Below, in pieces: positions 54,184 through 62,956 of a stretch of 64,000 nt of DNA; within the stretch, counting starts at the first letter, position 1; each line of letters opens with the position of its first letter. The translations under genes and the position numbers were made by a program. The DNA comes from Cyclobacteriaceae bacterium (GTDB lineage: Bacteria; Bacteroidota; Bacteroidia; Cytophagales; Cyclobacteriaceae), in contig JAHBTY010000003.1 of NCBI GenBank assembly GCA_019638355.1, forward strand, positions 269,325-333,324, written 5' to 3'. A model generated the notes under the pieces. The model saw nothing but the letters and a program-made list of their open reading frames with translations. It was not told the DNA's origin and made no database searches.

Positions 54184-56163
54184 CTACTCCTGCTTCGAAA
54201 TCTCGAACTCAACCCTCCGGTTTAATTGCTTGTGCTCATCGGTAATTTCCTGAACAATTGGTTTTGAACTACCATAGCCAATGGCTTCAATACGAATAGC
54301 ATCAATCTTAAACTGGGTTACTAAGTAATGCTTAATGGCATCGGCCCGTGCCTGCGAAAGTTTCAGGTTGGCTTCTTCTTTACCGGCCGAATCGGTATGG
54401 CCGGAGATTTTCAAATGCAGATTGGGATGATCAATCAGGAAATTCGCAATCTTATCCAAATCGGTATGCATGTTGGGTAAAATGTTGGCTTTACCATTTT
54501 CAAACTCCAATGATTGAAACGCGATCTTGCTTTCAATGGGCTCGGCAATTTTATTAATCTCTGTTTCGCCATCCATAAAGAAGATTTCTTCAATCCGGAA
54601 AAAATCATCGCCTTGAATAATCAACAGGTAGTTGCGTTTGTTGATCAGACTAAAATCAAACGAACCATCATCGCGAATGTATTTAGGAGCCACTTCCACG
54701 CCCTCATCTAAGTCAATTACTGAAACAATTCCTTTCACTGGATTCCCATTCGGATCTTTCAGGGTTCCTTTCAGTTTAGTTACGGCTTCGGGCTGGGCTT
54801 CCATAGGCACCGGAAAGGAGTGCAGATCCAGATTTTTTAAATCTTCTTCAACGGATCGTGCGTAATACAGATTCTCCGATTTCGAATCCATCGTAAAATA
54901 ATATTCACTGCCGCCACCATTTACCAATGGCCCTGTGTTTATCGGTTCGCTCCAGGTACTTTTCGTGCGATACGATTTATAAATATCAAACTCGCCAAAG
55001 TTTAATGGATGCCCATTAGAACTAAAGTATAGTACATTGAACTTATGATGGAAGAACGGACTTACCTCACTTTGAATCGTGTTGATGATAGGGCCTGCAT
55101 TCAGGGCTTTACCCCACACACCTTTTTTATCTTTCACGGCAAAGTAAATATCGGATAGACCAAAACTACCAGCCCGGTTGGATGCAAAATACAACGTATC
55201 GCCTCCGTGTGTTAGCGATGGGTGCGAATCCCAACCGGCACTGTTAATGTTTGGGCCCAGATTTTTAACATCGCCCCAGGTGCTATCGGATTTTAACGTG
55301 GCTACATACAAATCGCAATTGCCCAACCCATCGGGTGCTTCGCACCGCGAAAAGAAAAGTGACTTGCCATCGCGACTTAAGCAAGCAGAGCCTTCGTTGT
55401 ATTTGGAGTTAATGCTTTTAAATGGTTGAGCATCGTCCCAATAGTCTTCCACTTTACGACTGAAGAATAAATCTTCATTGTAACTGCGATCCATGTTTTC
55501 ATTTCGCTTCGAAGTAAAAAGAATTAAATCATCGGTGTTGCCGGCAGTAGGGCCGTAATCTTCTTTATCAGAATTTATAAAGCCACCCATGTTTACCAAT
55601 ACCGATTGTGGTGGGCGCAGTGTATCAATGTCCTTGCGATATTCAACTAACTTGTAATAAAAATCCAACGGTACATAATTTTCTTTCTTGTCAGGATCAA
55701 TCATCTGGTGGCGCTTATAAATCTCGTTAATGTCCAACCCTTGTTGATGATGTTTTAATACAAGTTTATACAACAACAATGCTTCACCGGCAGGCCCTTG
55801 TGTTTCGCTCAGCTTTGCCAACCGCCACAGCATGGCTACGTTCTTGCTAAAGTTTTCAATTCCAAAATTTTTAACGTAGGCTTTCAGTTCGGCATACATT
55901 TGCGCTTCCTGGCCGGGCTTATCCAACGCTCTTATTTTCTGAATTTTTGCATTGTCGTAATAGAAGGCAAGTTTGTTTACATTCGGAAACAGAAATATGT
56001 CAGACTGGCTGTAAGTGGCAACAGTATCGTCCAGTTTCACTACCCCACCTTTTTTAAAACCTTTTTTCTCCTTTTGAGCGTAAGCAGGAGGTGCCAACGC
56101 AATTAATATCCATAAAAGCGCTAATAAGCAGTACGTTGAATGGGCTCTTTCCGGTTTTAACAT
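54184..56163 (-). CDS. PD40-repeat OmpA-family outer-membrane lipid/peptidoglycan-binding protein
   Basis: The 659-residue protein starts with a signal peptide (to about 'PPAYAQ'), then a helical segment (about 60-150), WD40-like PD40 beta-propeller repeats (about 190-430, e.g. 'SCLSRDGKSLFFSRCE', 'HPSLTHGGDTLYFASNRAG'), a carboxypeptidase-regulatory-like strand domain (about 455-515) and a C-terminal OmpA domain with 'LKISGHTDSAGKEEANLKLSQARADAIK' for peptidoglycan binding. This architecture is frequent in Bacteroidota, including proteins of type IX secretion and gliding. The exact role is unknown. It is divergent from lon. Confidence 0.92.
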   Translation of the reverse strand: MLKPERAHSTYCLLALLWILIALAPPAYAQKEKKGFKKGGVVKLDDTVATYSQSDIFLFPNVNKLAFYYDNAKIQKIRALDKPGQEAQMYAELKAYVKNFGIENFSKNVAMLWRLAKLSETQGPAGEALLLYKLVLKHHQQGLDINEIYKRHQMIDPDKKENYVPLDFYYKLVEYRKDIDTLRPPQSVLVNMGGFINSDKEDYGPTAGNTDDLILFTSKRNENMDRSYNEDLFFSRKVEDYWDDAQPFKSINSKYNEGSACLSRDGKSLFFSRCEAPDGLGNCDLYVATLKSDSTWGDVKNLGPNINSAGWDSHPSLTHGGDTLYFASNRAGSFGLSDIYFAVKDKKGVWGKALNAGPIINTIQSEVSPFFHHKFNVLYFSSNGHPLNFGEFDIYKSYRTKSTWSEPINTGPLVNGGGSEYYFTMDSKSENLYYARSVEEDLKNLDLHSFPVPMEAQPEAVTKLKGTLKDPNGNPVKGIVSVIDLDEGVEVAPKYIRDDGSFDFSLINKRNYLLIIQGDDFFRIEEIFFMDGETEINKIAEPIESKIAFQSLEFENGKANILPNMHTDLDKIANFLIDHPNLHLKISGHTDSAGKEEANLKLSQARADAIKHYLVTQFKIDAIRIEAIGYGSSKPIVQEITDEHKQLNRRVEFEISKQE

Positions 56164-56296
56164 GGCTAATCTGATTAAAAATCGAATAATTTTAACTCAT
56201 AACCAAAAACGCTGGCATAACGATTGTCTCCTTAGCGGTCGATCAAATAATAATTGGAGACACCCTTTTTTTGTGTCAAATTGGCACTGCATTACT

Positions 56297-58753
56297 ATGT
56301 TCAAATCGCTAGCAATAACCCCTATGGTTCAGGAAGATTCTGATGAAATGATTCAGCTCATAAACCCCGAACAGGAATCTGATATCAAGCCCGAAGATCT
56401 TCCGGAAGAACTTTCGATCCTACCAATCAAGAATACGGTTTTGTTTCCGGGTGTGGTTATTCCCATAACGGTAACACGTCAAAAATCAATTCGCTTAATT
56501 AAGAAGGCGTATCAAGGCAATCGTATTATTGGTGTAATCGCACAAAAAAATAAACAGGCCGAAGAACCCGGCATGGAAGATTTGTATCGATTTGGCACCG
56601 TAGCCCGCATTATTAAAATGTTGGTATTGCCCGATGGTAATACCACCATTATCATTCAAGGTAAAAACCGGTTTCAAATTCGCGAGTTTGTTCAAGATGA
56701 GCCGTTTATGACAGCTCGCATCGAATTGCAAGCGGAGCCTGCACTTGATCTGGAAAGTAAAGAGGTAAAGGCTTTGGTGCAATCGTTAAAAGATGCAGCC
56801 ACAAAAATTTTAAGGCTTAATCCTGAAATTCCGCAAGAGGCACAAGTAGCATTGGATAACATTCAAAGCACGGGGTTTCTGATTCACTTTCTTTCATCTA
56901 ACCTGAATGTAGATGTAGCCGAGAAACAAAAAATTCTGGAAACCAATAATATTATTGATCGCGGCACGCTGCTATTGCAATACATGCTGAAGGAAATTCA
57001 GATGTTGGAGATCAAGCATGAAATCCAGAAAAAAGTACATACTGATATTGATCAGCAACAGCGCGATTATTTTCTGCGTCAGCAAATTAGGGTGTTACAG
57101 GATGAATTGGGCTTTGATGGACCCGACAAAGAAATTGAAAAACTGCGCAAGCGCGGAGCAGAAAAAAAATGGCCAAAAGCTGCGGCCGATCATTTCAATA
57201 AAGAGTTGGATAAACTTCAACGTGTAAATCCGCAAGCACCGGAGTTTCCGATTACCATGAACTATGTAGAGTTCATGCTCGATTTACCCTGGCAAGAATA
57301 TACCACCGATGACTTTGATTTGAAACGGGCGCGAAAAATTTTAGACAAAGATCATTTTGGTTTAGAGAAAGTAAAGAACCGAATTTTAGAATACTTAGCG
57401 GTGCTCAAGTTGAAACAAGACATGAAAGGACCGATCCTTTGTTTATACGGGCCACCTGGTGTGGGTAAAACTTCGTTGGGAAAATCGATAGCTAAATCGT
57501 TGCAACGTTATTACATCCGCATGTCGTTGGGTGGTGTGCATGATGAAGCTGAGATTCGCGGGCATCGTAAAACGTATATTGGTGCCATGCCTGGAAAAAT
57601 TTTGCAGAACATCAAGAAAGCAAAATCATCGAACCCGGTTTTTATTTTAGATGAAATTGATAAGGTACGTTCTGATTTTCGGGGTGATCCTTCATCGGCC
57701 TTGCTTGAAGTATTAGACCCGGAACAGAACAATGCTTTTGGCGATAATTACCTTGAAGTAGAATACGATTTATCGAAAGTACTTTTTATTGCAACCGCCA
57801 ACTCGTTAGATACCATTCATCCCGCGTTGCGCGATCGCATGGAGATCATTGAACTAACCGGCTACACCGTTGAAGAAAAACTGCAGATTGCTATAAAGCA
57901 CCTTGTACCCAAGCAATTAGCCGAACATGGTTTGAAAGCGAAGGATGTTAAGTTTAGTAAAGAAGCACTATTGAAAGTAATAGAAGCCTACACCCGCGAA
58001 TCGGGTGTGCGAAACTTAGAACGAAAAATTGGTTCGGTAGTGCGCAGCATTGCCAAATCGGTAGCAATGGAAGAAGAATTTGATAAAGACATAACACCTG
58101 CTTACGTAATAAAAGTATTAGGCGCTGAAATTTTTGATGAAGAACTTTATCAAGGTAACGAAATAGCCGGAGTGGTAACGGGTTTGGCGTGGACGCAAGT
58201 GGGTGGAGATATTCTGTTTGTAGAATCAAGTTTAAGTCGCGGTAAAGGTCAGCTAACAATTTCCGGCCAGTTAGGCGATGTAATGAAAGAATCGGCTGTG
58301 GCTGCACTTTCCTATCTCAAATCAAATGCAGAAGCATTGGGCATCGACCATCGGTTGTTTCAGCAATACGATTTACACATTCACGTTCCTGCCGGTGCAG
58401 TACCCAAAGACGGACCATCTGCTGGTATTACCATGCTTACCTCGCTGGCTTCCATTTTTACACAACGCAAAGTAAAAGATAAATTAGCGATGACGGGTGA
58501 AATAACGTTACGTGGAAAAGTGTTGCCGGTGGGTGGTATCAAAGAAAAAATACTCGCAGCCAAACGCAGTGGAATAAAAGAGATTATTCTGAGCGAAAAG
58601 AACAAACGCGATATTCTTGAAATTGAGAAGACCTACATTAAAGGCCTTACGTTTCATTATGTAACTTCCGTAGAAGAAGTTTTAAAAATCGCTTTGCTGA
58701 AAGATAAAGTAGCCAAGCCGGTGGAGTTTGTATTGCAGGAGGCGAAACAGTAG
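56297..58753 (+). CDS. lon: ATP-dependent protease Lon
   Basis: The start at 56297 ([18 protein letters not shown]) or the ATG at 56324 gives about 818 or 809 residues, the usual Lon length; the longer frame from 56162 would overlap the divergent OmpA gene start and adds an unlikely basic N-terminus. The LonN substrate domain (from '[18 protein letters not shown]'), the AAA+ module (Walker A '[13 protein letters not shown]', Walker B 'FILDEIDK') and the Ser-Lys protease domain (Ser in '[11 protein letters not shown]', Lys in '[13 protein letters not shown]') are all intact. It degrades damaged and regulatory proteins. Its TAG stop marks the left edge of a second IVS-like element. Confidence 0.97.
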   Translation: MFKSLAITPMVQEDSDEMIQLINPEQESDIKPEDLPEELSILPIKNTVLFPGVVIPITVTRQKSIRLIKKAYQGNRIIGVIAQKNKQAEEPGMEDLYRFGTVARIIKMLVLPDGNTTIIIQGKNRFQIREFVQDEPFMTARIELQAEPALDLESKEVKALVQSLKDAATKILRLNPEIPQEAQVALDNIQSTGFLIHFLSSNLNVDVAEKQKILETNNIIDRGTLLLQYMLKEIQMLEIKHEIQKKVHTDIDQQQRDYFLRQQIRVLQDELGFDGPDKEIEKLRKRGAEKKWPKAAADHFNKELDKLQRVNPQAPEFPITMNYVEFMLDLPWQEYTTDDFDLKRARKILDKDHFGLEKVKNRILEYLAVLKLKQDMKGPILCLYGPPGVGKTSLGKSIAKSLQRYYIRMSLGGVHDEAEIRGHRKTYIGAMPGKILQNIKKAKSSNPVFILDEIDKVRSDFRGDPSSALLEVLDPEQNNAFGDNYLEVEYDLSKVLFIATANSLDTIHPALRDRMEIIELTGYTVEEKLQIAIKHLVPKQLAEHGLKAKDVKFSKEALLKVIEAYTRESGVRNLERKIGSVVRSIAKSVAMEEEFDKDITPAYVIKVLGAEIFDEELYQGNEIAGVVTGLAWTQVGGDILFVESSLSRGKGQLTISGQLGDVMKESAVAALSYLKSNAEALGIDHRLFQQYDLHIHVPAGAVPKDGPSAGITMLTSLASIFTQRKVKDKLAMTGEITLRGKVLPVGGIKEKILAAKRSGIKEIILSEKNKRDILEIEKTYIKGLTFHYVTSVEEVLKIALLKDKVAKPVEFVLQEAKQ

Positions 58754-59262
58754 CCAGTTACCAGTTACCGGTGTTGAAGGATTAAAAATTTGGGTATGAA
58801 AAGTTATAGAGAACTTGATATTTATAATGATTCAAAACGACTTGCTATAGAGATTCACAAAATGTCTTTGTCACTTCCAAAATTTGAATTGTATGAAGAA
58901 GGCAGTCAGGTGAGACGTTCAGCTAAAGCCGTTACATCCGCTATCGTTGAAGGTTATGGAAGAAAAAGATATAAAGCAGACCTTATTAAACATTTGGTTT
59001 ATTCGCAGGCTGAATGCGATGAAACTATTTTGCATTTAGATTTTTTACACGAAACTCAATCACTTCAGGATTCCTCAGTCTATAAGAAGTTACATGGCGA
59101 ATACGATGTTTTGAGTAAAAGAATAAATAAATTCATACAATGGGTTGAGTCAAACTGGAACGATTTTGACAACTCTAAATAATTAAGACCTTAATCTACT
59201 GGCAACCGGAAACAGGCAACTGGTAACCAATAAAATCATTAAATTTTAACTACCGGCAACTG
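58754..59262 (+). mobile_element. IVS-like element 2: degenerate inverted repeats flanking a four-helix-bundle gene
   Basis: The left arm (58754-58772) is a tandem of CCAGTTACC units; GTTACCAGTT (58757-58766) has a perfect inverted copy at 59218-59227, and CAGTTACCGGTG (58762-58773) has an inverted copy at 59250-59262 with two differences. Further related units occupy 59199-59228. The left arm begins at the base after the lon stop codon and the last right copy ends 2 bp before the hslU ATG, so the element fills the gap, as element 1 does between GH3 and dxr. The arm sequence is unlike element 1. Confidence 0.55.
58796..59182 (+). CDS. Four-helix-bundle protein (23S rRNA IVS-protein-like), copy 2
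   Basis: The ATG at 58796 gives 128 residues (a TTG two codons earlier is ignored). The protein carries the family motifs more clearly than copy 1: 'YRELDIYNDSKRLAIEIHKMS' (helix 1), 'EGSQVRRSAKAVTSAIVEGYGRK' (helix 2, with the conserved R-R-S...S-I-x-E-G) and 'LIKHLVYSQAECDETILHLDFL' (helix 3). It belongs to the same family as copy 1 but is only distantly similar, so the two are not a recent duplication. It is enclosed by inverted repeats between lon and hslU. Function unknown. Confidence 0.92.
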   Translation: MKSYRELDIYNDSKRLAIEIHKMSLSLPKFELYEEGSQVRRSAKAVTSAIVEGYGRKRYKADLIKHLVYSQAECDETILHLDFLHETQSLQDSSVYKKLHGEYDVLSKRINKFIQWVESNWNDFDNSK

Positions 59263-59264
59263 AA

Positions 59265-60653
59265 ATGGATTCAACCTATCTCACTCCCCAACAAATCGTA
59301 AAAGAACTCGATAAATATATTGTTGGTCAATACGAGGCAAAGCGTAATGTAGCTATTGCCTTGCGTAATCGCTGGCGCAGAATGCATGTTAAGTCAGAGA
59401 TGCGCAGCGAGATTGTTCCCAATAATATTTTAATGATTGGTGCAACGGGTGTGGGTAAAACTGAAATCGCCCGCAGACTGGCAAAAATTGCCGATGCTCC
59501 CTTTGTAAAAGTAGAGGCATCGAAGTTTACAGAGGTTGGGTATGTGGGCCGCGATGTTGAAAGCATGGTTCGCGATTTAGTAGAGCAATCCGTAAACATG
59601 GTAAAGGCGCGTAAAAAGGAAGAGGTAAAAGAAAAGGCCGCGCAAGCTGTGGAAGAAATTATTCTGGATGCGCTCATTCCGCCCATGCGCAGTAAACCTA
59701 CAGGCTTTGCGGTAACAACCGAAGAAAACGGAAGTGAACCAACTACTGATGTAGAATTAAATGAACGCACCCGTAATCTCTTTCGCGATAAGATTAAAAA
59801 TGGCGAGTTGGAAGATCGCAAAATAGAAATCAACATCAAACAAAGTGGAAACCCGGGTGTAGGTATGATTGGTGCCGGTGTGATGGACGAAGTTTCGATG
59901 ATGAACCTGCAAGACATGCTAAGTGGTATGATGCCCAAGAAACCACGCAAACGTAAAGTGAGTGTGGCAGAGGCGCGCAGAATTTTGTTGGAAGAAGAGG
60001 CGGCCAAACTCATCGACATGGAAGAAGTAAAGGAAGAAGCCATTCGCAGAGCTGAAGATGCGGGAATAATTTTTATTGACGAGATTGATAAGATTGCAAC
60101 CGGAGCTTCTAAAAAAGGTGGCCCCGATGTAAGTCGTGAAGGAGTACAGCGCGATTTGTTACCCATTGTAGAAGGAAGCACCGTAAATACCAAGTACGGG
60201 GTTATTAAAACCGATCATGTTTTGTTTGTAGCAGCTGGTGCGTTTCATATTTCAAAACCTTCTGATCTTATTCCTGAGTTACAGGGTAGATTCCCAATTC
60301 GCGTAGAACTTACCAATCTTTCAAAAGAAGACTTTGTACGCATTTTAAAAGAACCTAAAAATGCGCTCACCAAACAATACCAGGCGCTGTTTCAGGCAGA
60401 AGGTGTAAGCGTTTCGTTTGATGATGAAGCTGTGGATGAAATTGCCAAAACCGCATTTGATATTAATGCCGAAGTTGAAAACATTGGTGCCCGCAGATTG
60501 CATACGGTAATGAGCCGGCTCTTGAATGAATTTCTGTTTGATGTACCCGATAAAATCGCAGCCAATACCCAAGTACAGATTACCCGCAAGTTGGTGCAGG
60601 AAAAACTCAGTGGGCTCGTTAAGAATAAGGATTTAAGCGAGTACATTTTATAA
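59265..60653 (+). CDS. hslU: ATP-dependent protease ATPase subunit HslU
   Basis: The 462-residue AAA+ unfoldase shows the N-terminal 'LTPQQIVKELDKYIVGQYEAKRNVAIALRNRWRR', Walker A 'GATGVGKTEIARR', the I-domain (about 110-235), Walker B 'IIFIDEIDKIA' and the C-terminal 'ENIGARRLHTVMSRLL' and terminal 'DLSEYIL' that docks on HslV. It unfolds substrates for the HslV peptidase. hslV is not adjacent, unlike in many proteobacteria. Its start lies 2 bp after the IVS-like element, which separates it from lon. Confidence 0.97.
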   Translation: MDSTYLTPQQIVKELDKYIVGQYEAKRNVAIALRNRWRRMHVKSEMRSEIVPNNILMIGATGVGKTEIARRLAKIADAPFVKVEASKFTEVGYVGRDVESMVRDLVEQSVNMVKARKKEEVKEKAAQAVEEIILDALIPPMRSKPTGFAVTTEENGSEPTTDVELNERTRNLFRDKIKNGELEDRKIEINIKQSGNPGVGMIGAGVMDEVSMMNLQDMLSGMMPKKPRKRKVSVAEARRILLEEEAAKLIDMEEVKEEAIRRAEDAGIIFIDEIDKIATGASKKGGPDVSREGVQRDLLPIVEGSTVNTKYGVIKTDHVLFVAAGAFHISKPSDLIPELQGRFPIRVELTNLSKEDFVRILKEPKNALTKQYQALFQAEGVSVSFDDEAVDEIAKTAFDINAEVENIGARRLHTVMSRLLNEFLFDVPDKIAANTQVQITRKLVQEKLSGLVKNKDLSEYIL

Positions 60654-60657
60654 GCAC

Positions 60658-61683
60658 ATGCGCCTGGTTGCTTTGTTGTGCTTGGTTTCTGTAAACCTAA
60701 TGGCCCAGGATCGGACGGATTCTTTGCGGAGTAAGTACGTGCAACGTTTTCCGGATAAATTTTTTTTGTGGCCTGTTATTAAACAGCGCAGTTTGTTTTT
60801 TGACGTCAGCTCACGCACCGATCGATCGAAAGTATTAAACTATCGCCCCAACAATTCATTTACTGTGGGTATGGGTGTTTATATGTTTGAAGTTGCTGTT
60901 GAGCTAACCACAGCTATTCCGTTAAATGAAAAAAGCCGTGCCACGTATGGCGAATCGGACGTGCGCGATTTGCATGCTAATTTTTTAGGTAAAAATTGGG
61001 GTGGCGATGCTTACAGCCAAAAGTACACGGGTTTTTACATAGCCGATCCTAACCGGTTGGTTACAACCGATACCGATTTTACCAAGCGACCTGATATTGA
61101 AATGACCAATACCGGTGTAAACGGAATTTATATTTTAAATCATGAAAAGTTTTCGTTGCGCTCGGCCTATAATTTTTCAGAACGCCAACTAAAGAGTGGC
61201 GGCTCTTTTATAGTTACCGGTACACTGAATAACGTAAGGCTTCGTTCCGACTCTACTATTTTGGGTACCCGATACCGCGATTTTTTTCCTGTTGATGGTG
61301 CATTTAATGAAATGCGCTATACCACGCTTGGCCTGGCGCCTGGTTATTCGTTTAGTTTGGTGTATCGATCCTTTTTCTTAAATACTTCCCTGGCGTTAGG
61401 GCCGGCCCATCATTGGATTTATTATCAACCGGCCGGCCGCCCCCAACGATATGATATTTCCATCAATACCTATGCCGATATCCGGTTAGCAATTGGATAT
61501 AACAGCGATCGGCTTTTTGCAGGTATGAGTTACATTACTCAATCGCGCGACATTCGGTTTGATGACATTCGGTTTACCAGCAATAGCTCGGTCTTTAAAA
61601 TTCTGGCCGGCTACCGTTTCCGCGAAGTAGGGATTTTGAAAAAGCGAGCGGTTGATCTGGTTCCATTGGATCTTGGGCATTAA
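60658..61683 (+). CDS. DUF4421-like outer-membrane protein
   Basis: The 341-residue protein has a short signal peptide (to 'VNLMAQ') and many beta-strands. 'RSLFFDVSS', 'NYRPNNSFTVGMGVYMFEVAVELT' and 'QKYTGFYI' resemble DUF4421 proteins of Bacteroidota, presumably outer-membrane beta-barrels of unknown function. It starts 4 bp after hslU and is followed by an unusual repeat array. No catalytic motif is visible. Confidence 0.8.
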   Translation: MRLVALLCLVSVNLMAQDRTDSLRSKYVQRFPDKFFLWPVIKQRSLFFDVSSRTDRSKVLNYRPNNSFTVGMGVYMFEVAVELTTAIPLNEKSRATYGESDVRDLHANFLGKNWGGDAYSQKYTGFYIADPNRLVTTDTDFTKRPDIEMTNTGVNGIYILNHEKFSLRSAYNFSERQLKSGGSFIVTGTLNNVRLRSDSTILGTRYRDFFPVDGAFNEMRYTTLGLAPGYSFSLVYRSFFLNTSLALGPAHHWIYYQPAGRPQRYDISINTYADIRLAIGYNSDRLFAGMSYITQSRDIRFDDIRFTSNSSVFKILAGYRFREVGILKKRAVDLVPLDLGH

Positions 61684-61705
61684 ATTCGATCCAAACCCAA
61701 TCTTC

Positions 61706-62016
61706 GGTCTGTGTTCCACAGACCAACTCTTCGGTCTGTGTCTTCACAGACCGAAACTATTAAGCCTTCACTTATACACCGGCCTGTGACTTCACAGACT
61801 GGTATCACTTTCACTTTGCTCCATTCTGTTCTCTCACCTACAGACTATTAACAAACTACTCATCATTACACATAATTGTTTTGCGATGATTGATTTCCCC
61901 TAATCCTAATCCTCGGTCTGTGTCTTCACAGACCTCTTACTCATCGGTCTGTGTCCCACAGACCGAAAAAAAATACGCTCATTCTTCCATCCTCGGTCTG
62001 TGTCTTTACAGACCGA
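61706..62016. repeat. Array of six GGTCTGTG/CACAGACC hairpins
   Basis: Six palindromic units: 61706-61724, 61730-61755 (11-bp stem), 61779-61802 (degenerate), 61915-61934, 61944-61966 and 61993-62016. Each is GGTCTGTG, a 3-6-nt loop (often TCTT), and CACAGACC, most extended by CG or TCG. Spacing is irregular (5 to over 110 bp) with AT-rich filler. The array occupies most of the 380-bp space between converging genes, with no ORF of coding character. It resembles REP/BIME-type intergenic repeats; a terminator-like role is possible. Confidence 0.9.
61853..61900 (-). pseudogene. Degenerate extra copy of the HxlR gene's 3' end
   Basis: These 48 bp match 62061-62107 with five substitutions and one indel. 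On the minus strand they still encode EINHRKTIMCNDE followed by TAG, against GINHRKTIMRDDE-TAG in the real gene. Hairpins 4-6 lie between the two copies. Confidence 0.75.
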
Positions 62017-62063
62017 AAAGATACCCGTCTGTTGCCTACGGAAAAGACTTCAAATCCTATAAA

Positions 62064-62465
62064 CTACTCGTCATCGCGCATAATAGTTTTGCGATGATTG
62101 ATTCCCCATTTTACAATAGTGTTGATAACGCTCCGCAAAGTCTTGCCATAGGGTGTAATCGCATAATCAACCGTAATGGGTTTGGTGGGGAGTACCGTGC
62201 GTTTCACTAATCGGTTTGCTTCCAGGTCGTGCAGCTCTTTCGAAAGCATTTTAGCGCCAATGCCGTTTACCATTCGCATCAAATCCATAAAACGCATGTT
62301 ACCTTTAAACATAAGGGCGGCCAAAATCTGAATCTTCCACTTGCCACTTAAAATCTCCATCACATCACGAGCAGCTATAATCTTTTGATTTTGTTCGCTG
62401 CAGCTTATTTCAGTAGGGTTGTGAACAGATGCAACTTCCTCTGCCGGTATTAGGGTATCATTCAT
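62064..62465 (-). CDS. HxlR-family winged-helix transcriptional regulator
   Basis: The ATG at 62465 gives 133 residues; a TTG three codons earlier is ignored. The HxlR pattern is clear: 'DVMEILSGKWKIQILAALMFKGNMRFMDLMRMVNGIGAKMLSKELHDLEANRLVKRTV' (winged helix) with a Cys-containing N-terminus (ISCSEQ) that in some homologues senses electrophiles or redox stress. Tandem GTTTC-N6-GAAAC palindromes in the divergent promoter region (62508-62541) are likely its operators. The 3' end is the parent of the duplicated fragment at 61853-61900. Confidence 0.92.
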   Translation of the reverse strand: MNDTLIPAEEVASVHNPTEISCSEQNQKIIAARDVMEILSGKWKIQILAALMFKGNMRFMDLMRMVNGIGAKMLSKELHDLEANRLVKRTVLPTKPITVDYAITPYGKTLRSVINTIVKWGINHRKTIMRDDE

Positions 62466-62507
62466 ACACTTCAAATTTCATACATAAACCAAACTTAGTG
62501 ACTATTA

Positions 62508-62541
62508 GTTTCCTCAAGGAAACTGGTTTCTAAAAGGAAAC
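62508..62541. promoter_or_regulatory. Tandem GTTTC-N6-GAAAC operators between hxlR and the DoxX-like gene
   Basis: Two palindromes, 62508-62523 and 62526-62541, share GTTTC-N6-GAAAC and are 18 bp apart centre to centre; the first extends to AGTTTCCT-CA-AGGAAACT (62507-62524). They lie 43 bp from the hxlR start and 50 bp from the DoxX-like start. Confidence 0.7.
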
Positions 62542-62550
62542 CTATAGCGA

Positions 62551-62577
62551 TTGTAAAGCAGCAGGACTCCAGTTTTG
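62551..62577 (+). promoter_or_regulatory. Possible promoter of the DoxX-like gene
   Basis: TTG (62551-62553), 16 nt, then CAGTTTTG (62570-62577; seven of eight to TAnnTTTG). It lies just downstream of the tandem operators. Confidence 0.35.
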
Positions 62578-62591
62578 TGCCTCAAACAAAA

Positions 62592-62951
62592 ATGAACATG
62601 AAACGAAACAAAATTATGTATTGGGTTGCCACCGGGTTGGTGGCAGCAGGCATGGCCATGAGTGGGATTATGTACCTGACCAACGAGGAAATGAAACTCA
62701 ACTTTACACAAATCGGGTTTCCGATTTATTTTATGATGCTACTGGGTATTGCCAAGTTATTGGGTGCTATTGCACTGGTGGCACCCGTACCCCTAAATGT
62801 AAAAGAGTGGGCGTATGCCGGTTTTGGGTTTACGTTTGTGGGTGCCGTGTGGACGCACATTGCTACTCAAACACCGTGGGTTGCGCCAGCAGTTTTTCTG
62901 GTGTTGCTTATAACATCTTACTTTTTTTATAAAAAAGTTAGAGTGGTTTAA
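62592..62951 (+). CDS. DoxX-like small membrane protein
   Basis: The ATG at 62592 (or 62598) gives 119 or 117 residues with four membrane helices. 'YFMMLLGIAKLLGAIALVAPVPLNVKEWAYAGFGFTFVGA' is typical of the DoxX-like group. Members are linked to respiration or thiol/redox stress, but this subgroup is uncharacterised. It is divergent from the HxlR regulator, which most likely controls it; HxlR/DoxX-like pairs are common in bacteria. A repeat palindrome lies 8 bp behind the stop. Confidence 0.85.
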   Translation: MNMKRNKIMYWVATGLVAAGMAMSGIMYLTNEEMKLNFTQIGFPIYFMMLLGIAKLLGAIALVAPVPLNVKEWAYAGFGFTFVGAVWTHIATQTPWVAPAVFLVLLITSYFFYKKVRVV

Positions 62952-62956
62952 AACTT

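Noticed and set aside
56162-56296. Longer lon start at 56162
   Set aside because: It overlaps the divergent OmpA-family start and adds a basic, non-conserved extension; Lon homologues begin near 56297 or 56324.
59327-60193. Long open frame on the minus strand inside hslU (288 codons)
   Set aside because: It is antisense to a highly conserved gene, rich in Ser/Leu/Arg as expected from reverse translation, and has no family resemblance.
61706-62016. CRISPR array
   Set aside because: Units are short self-complementary palindromes with irregular spacing, and no cas genes are present.
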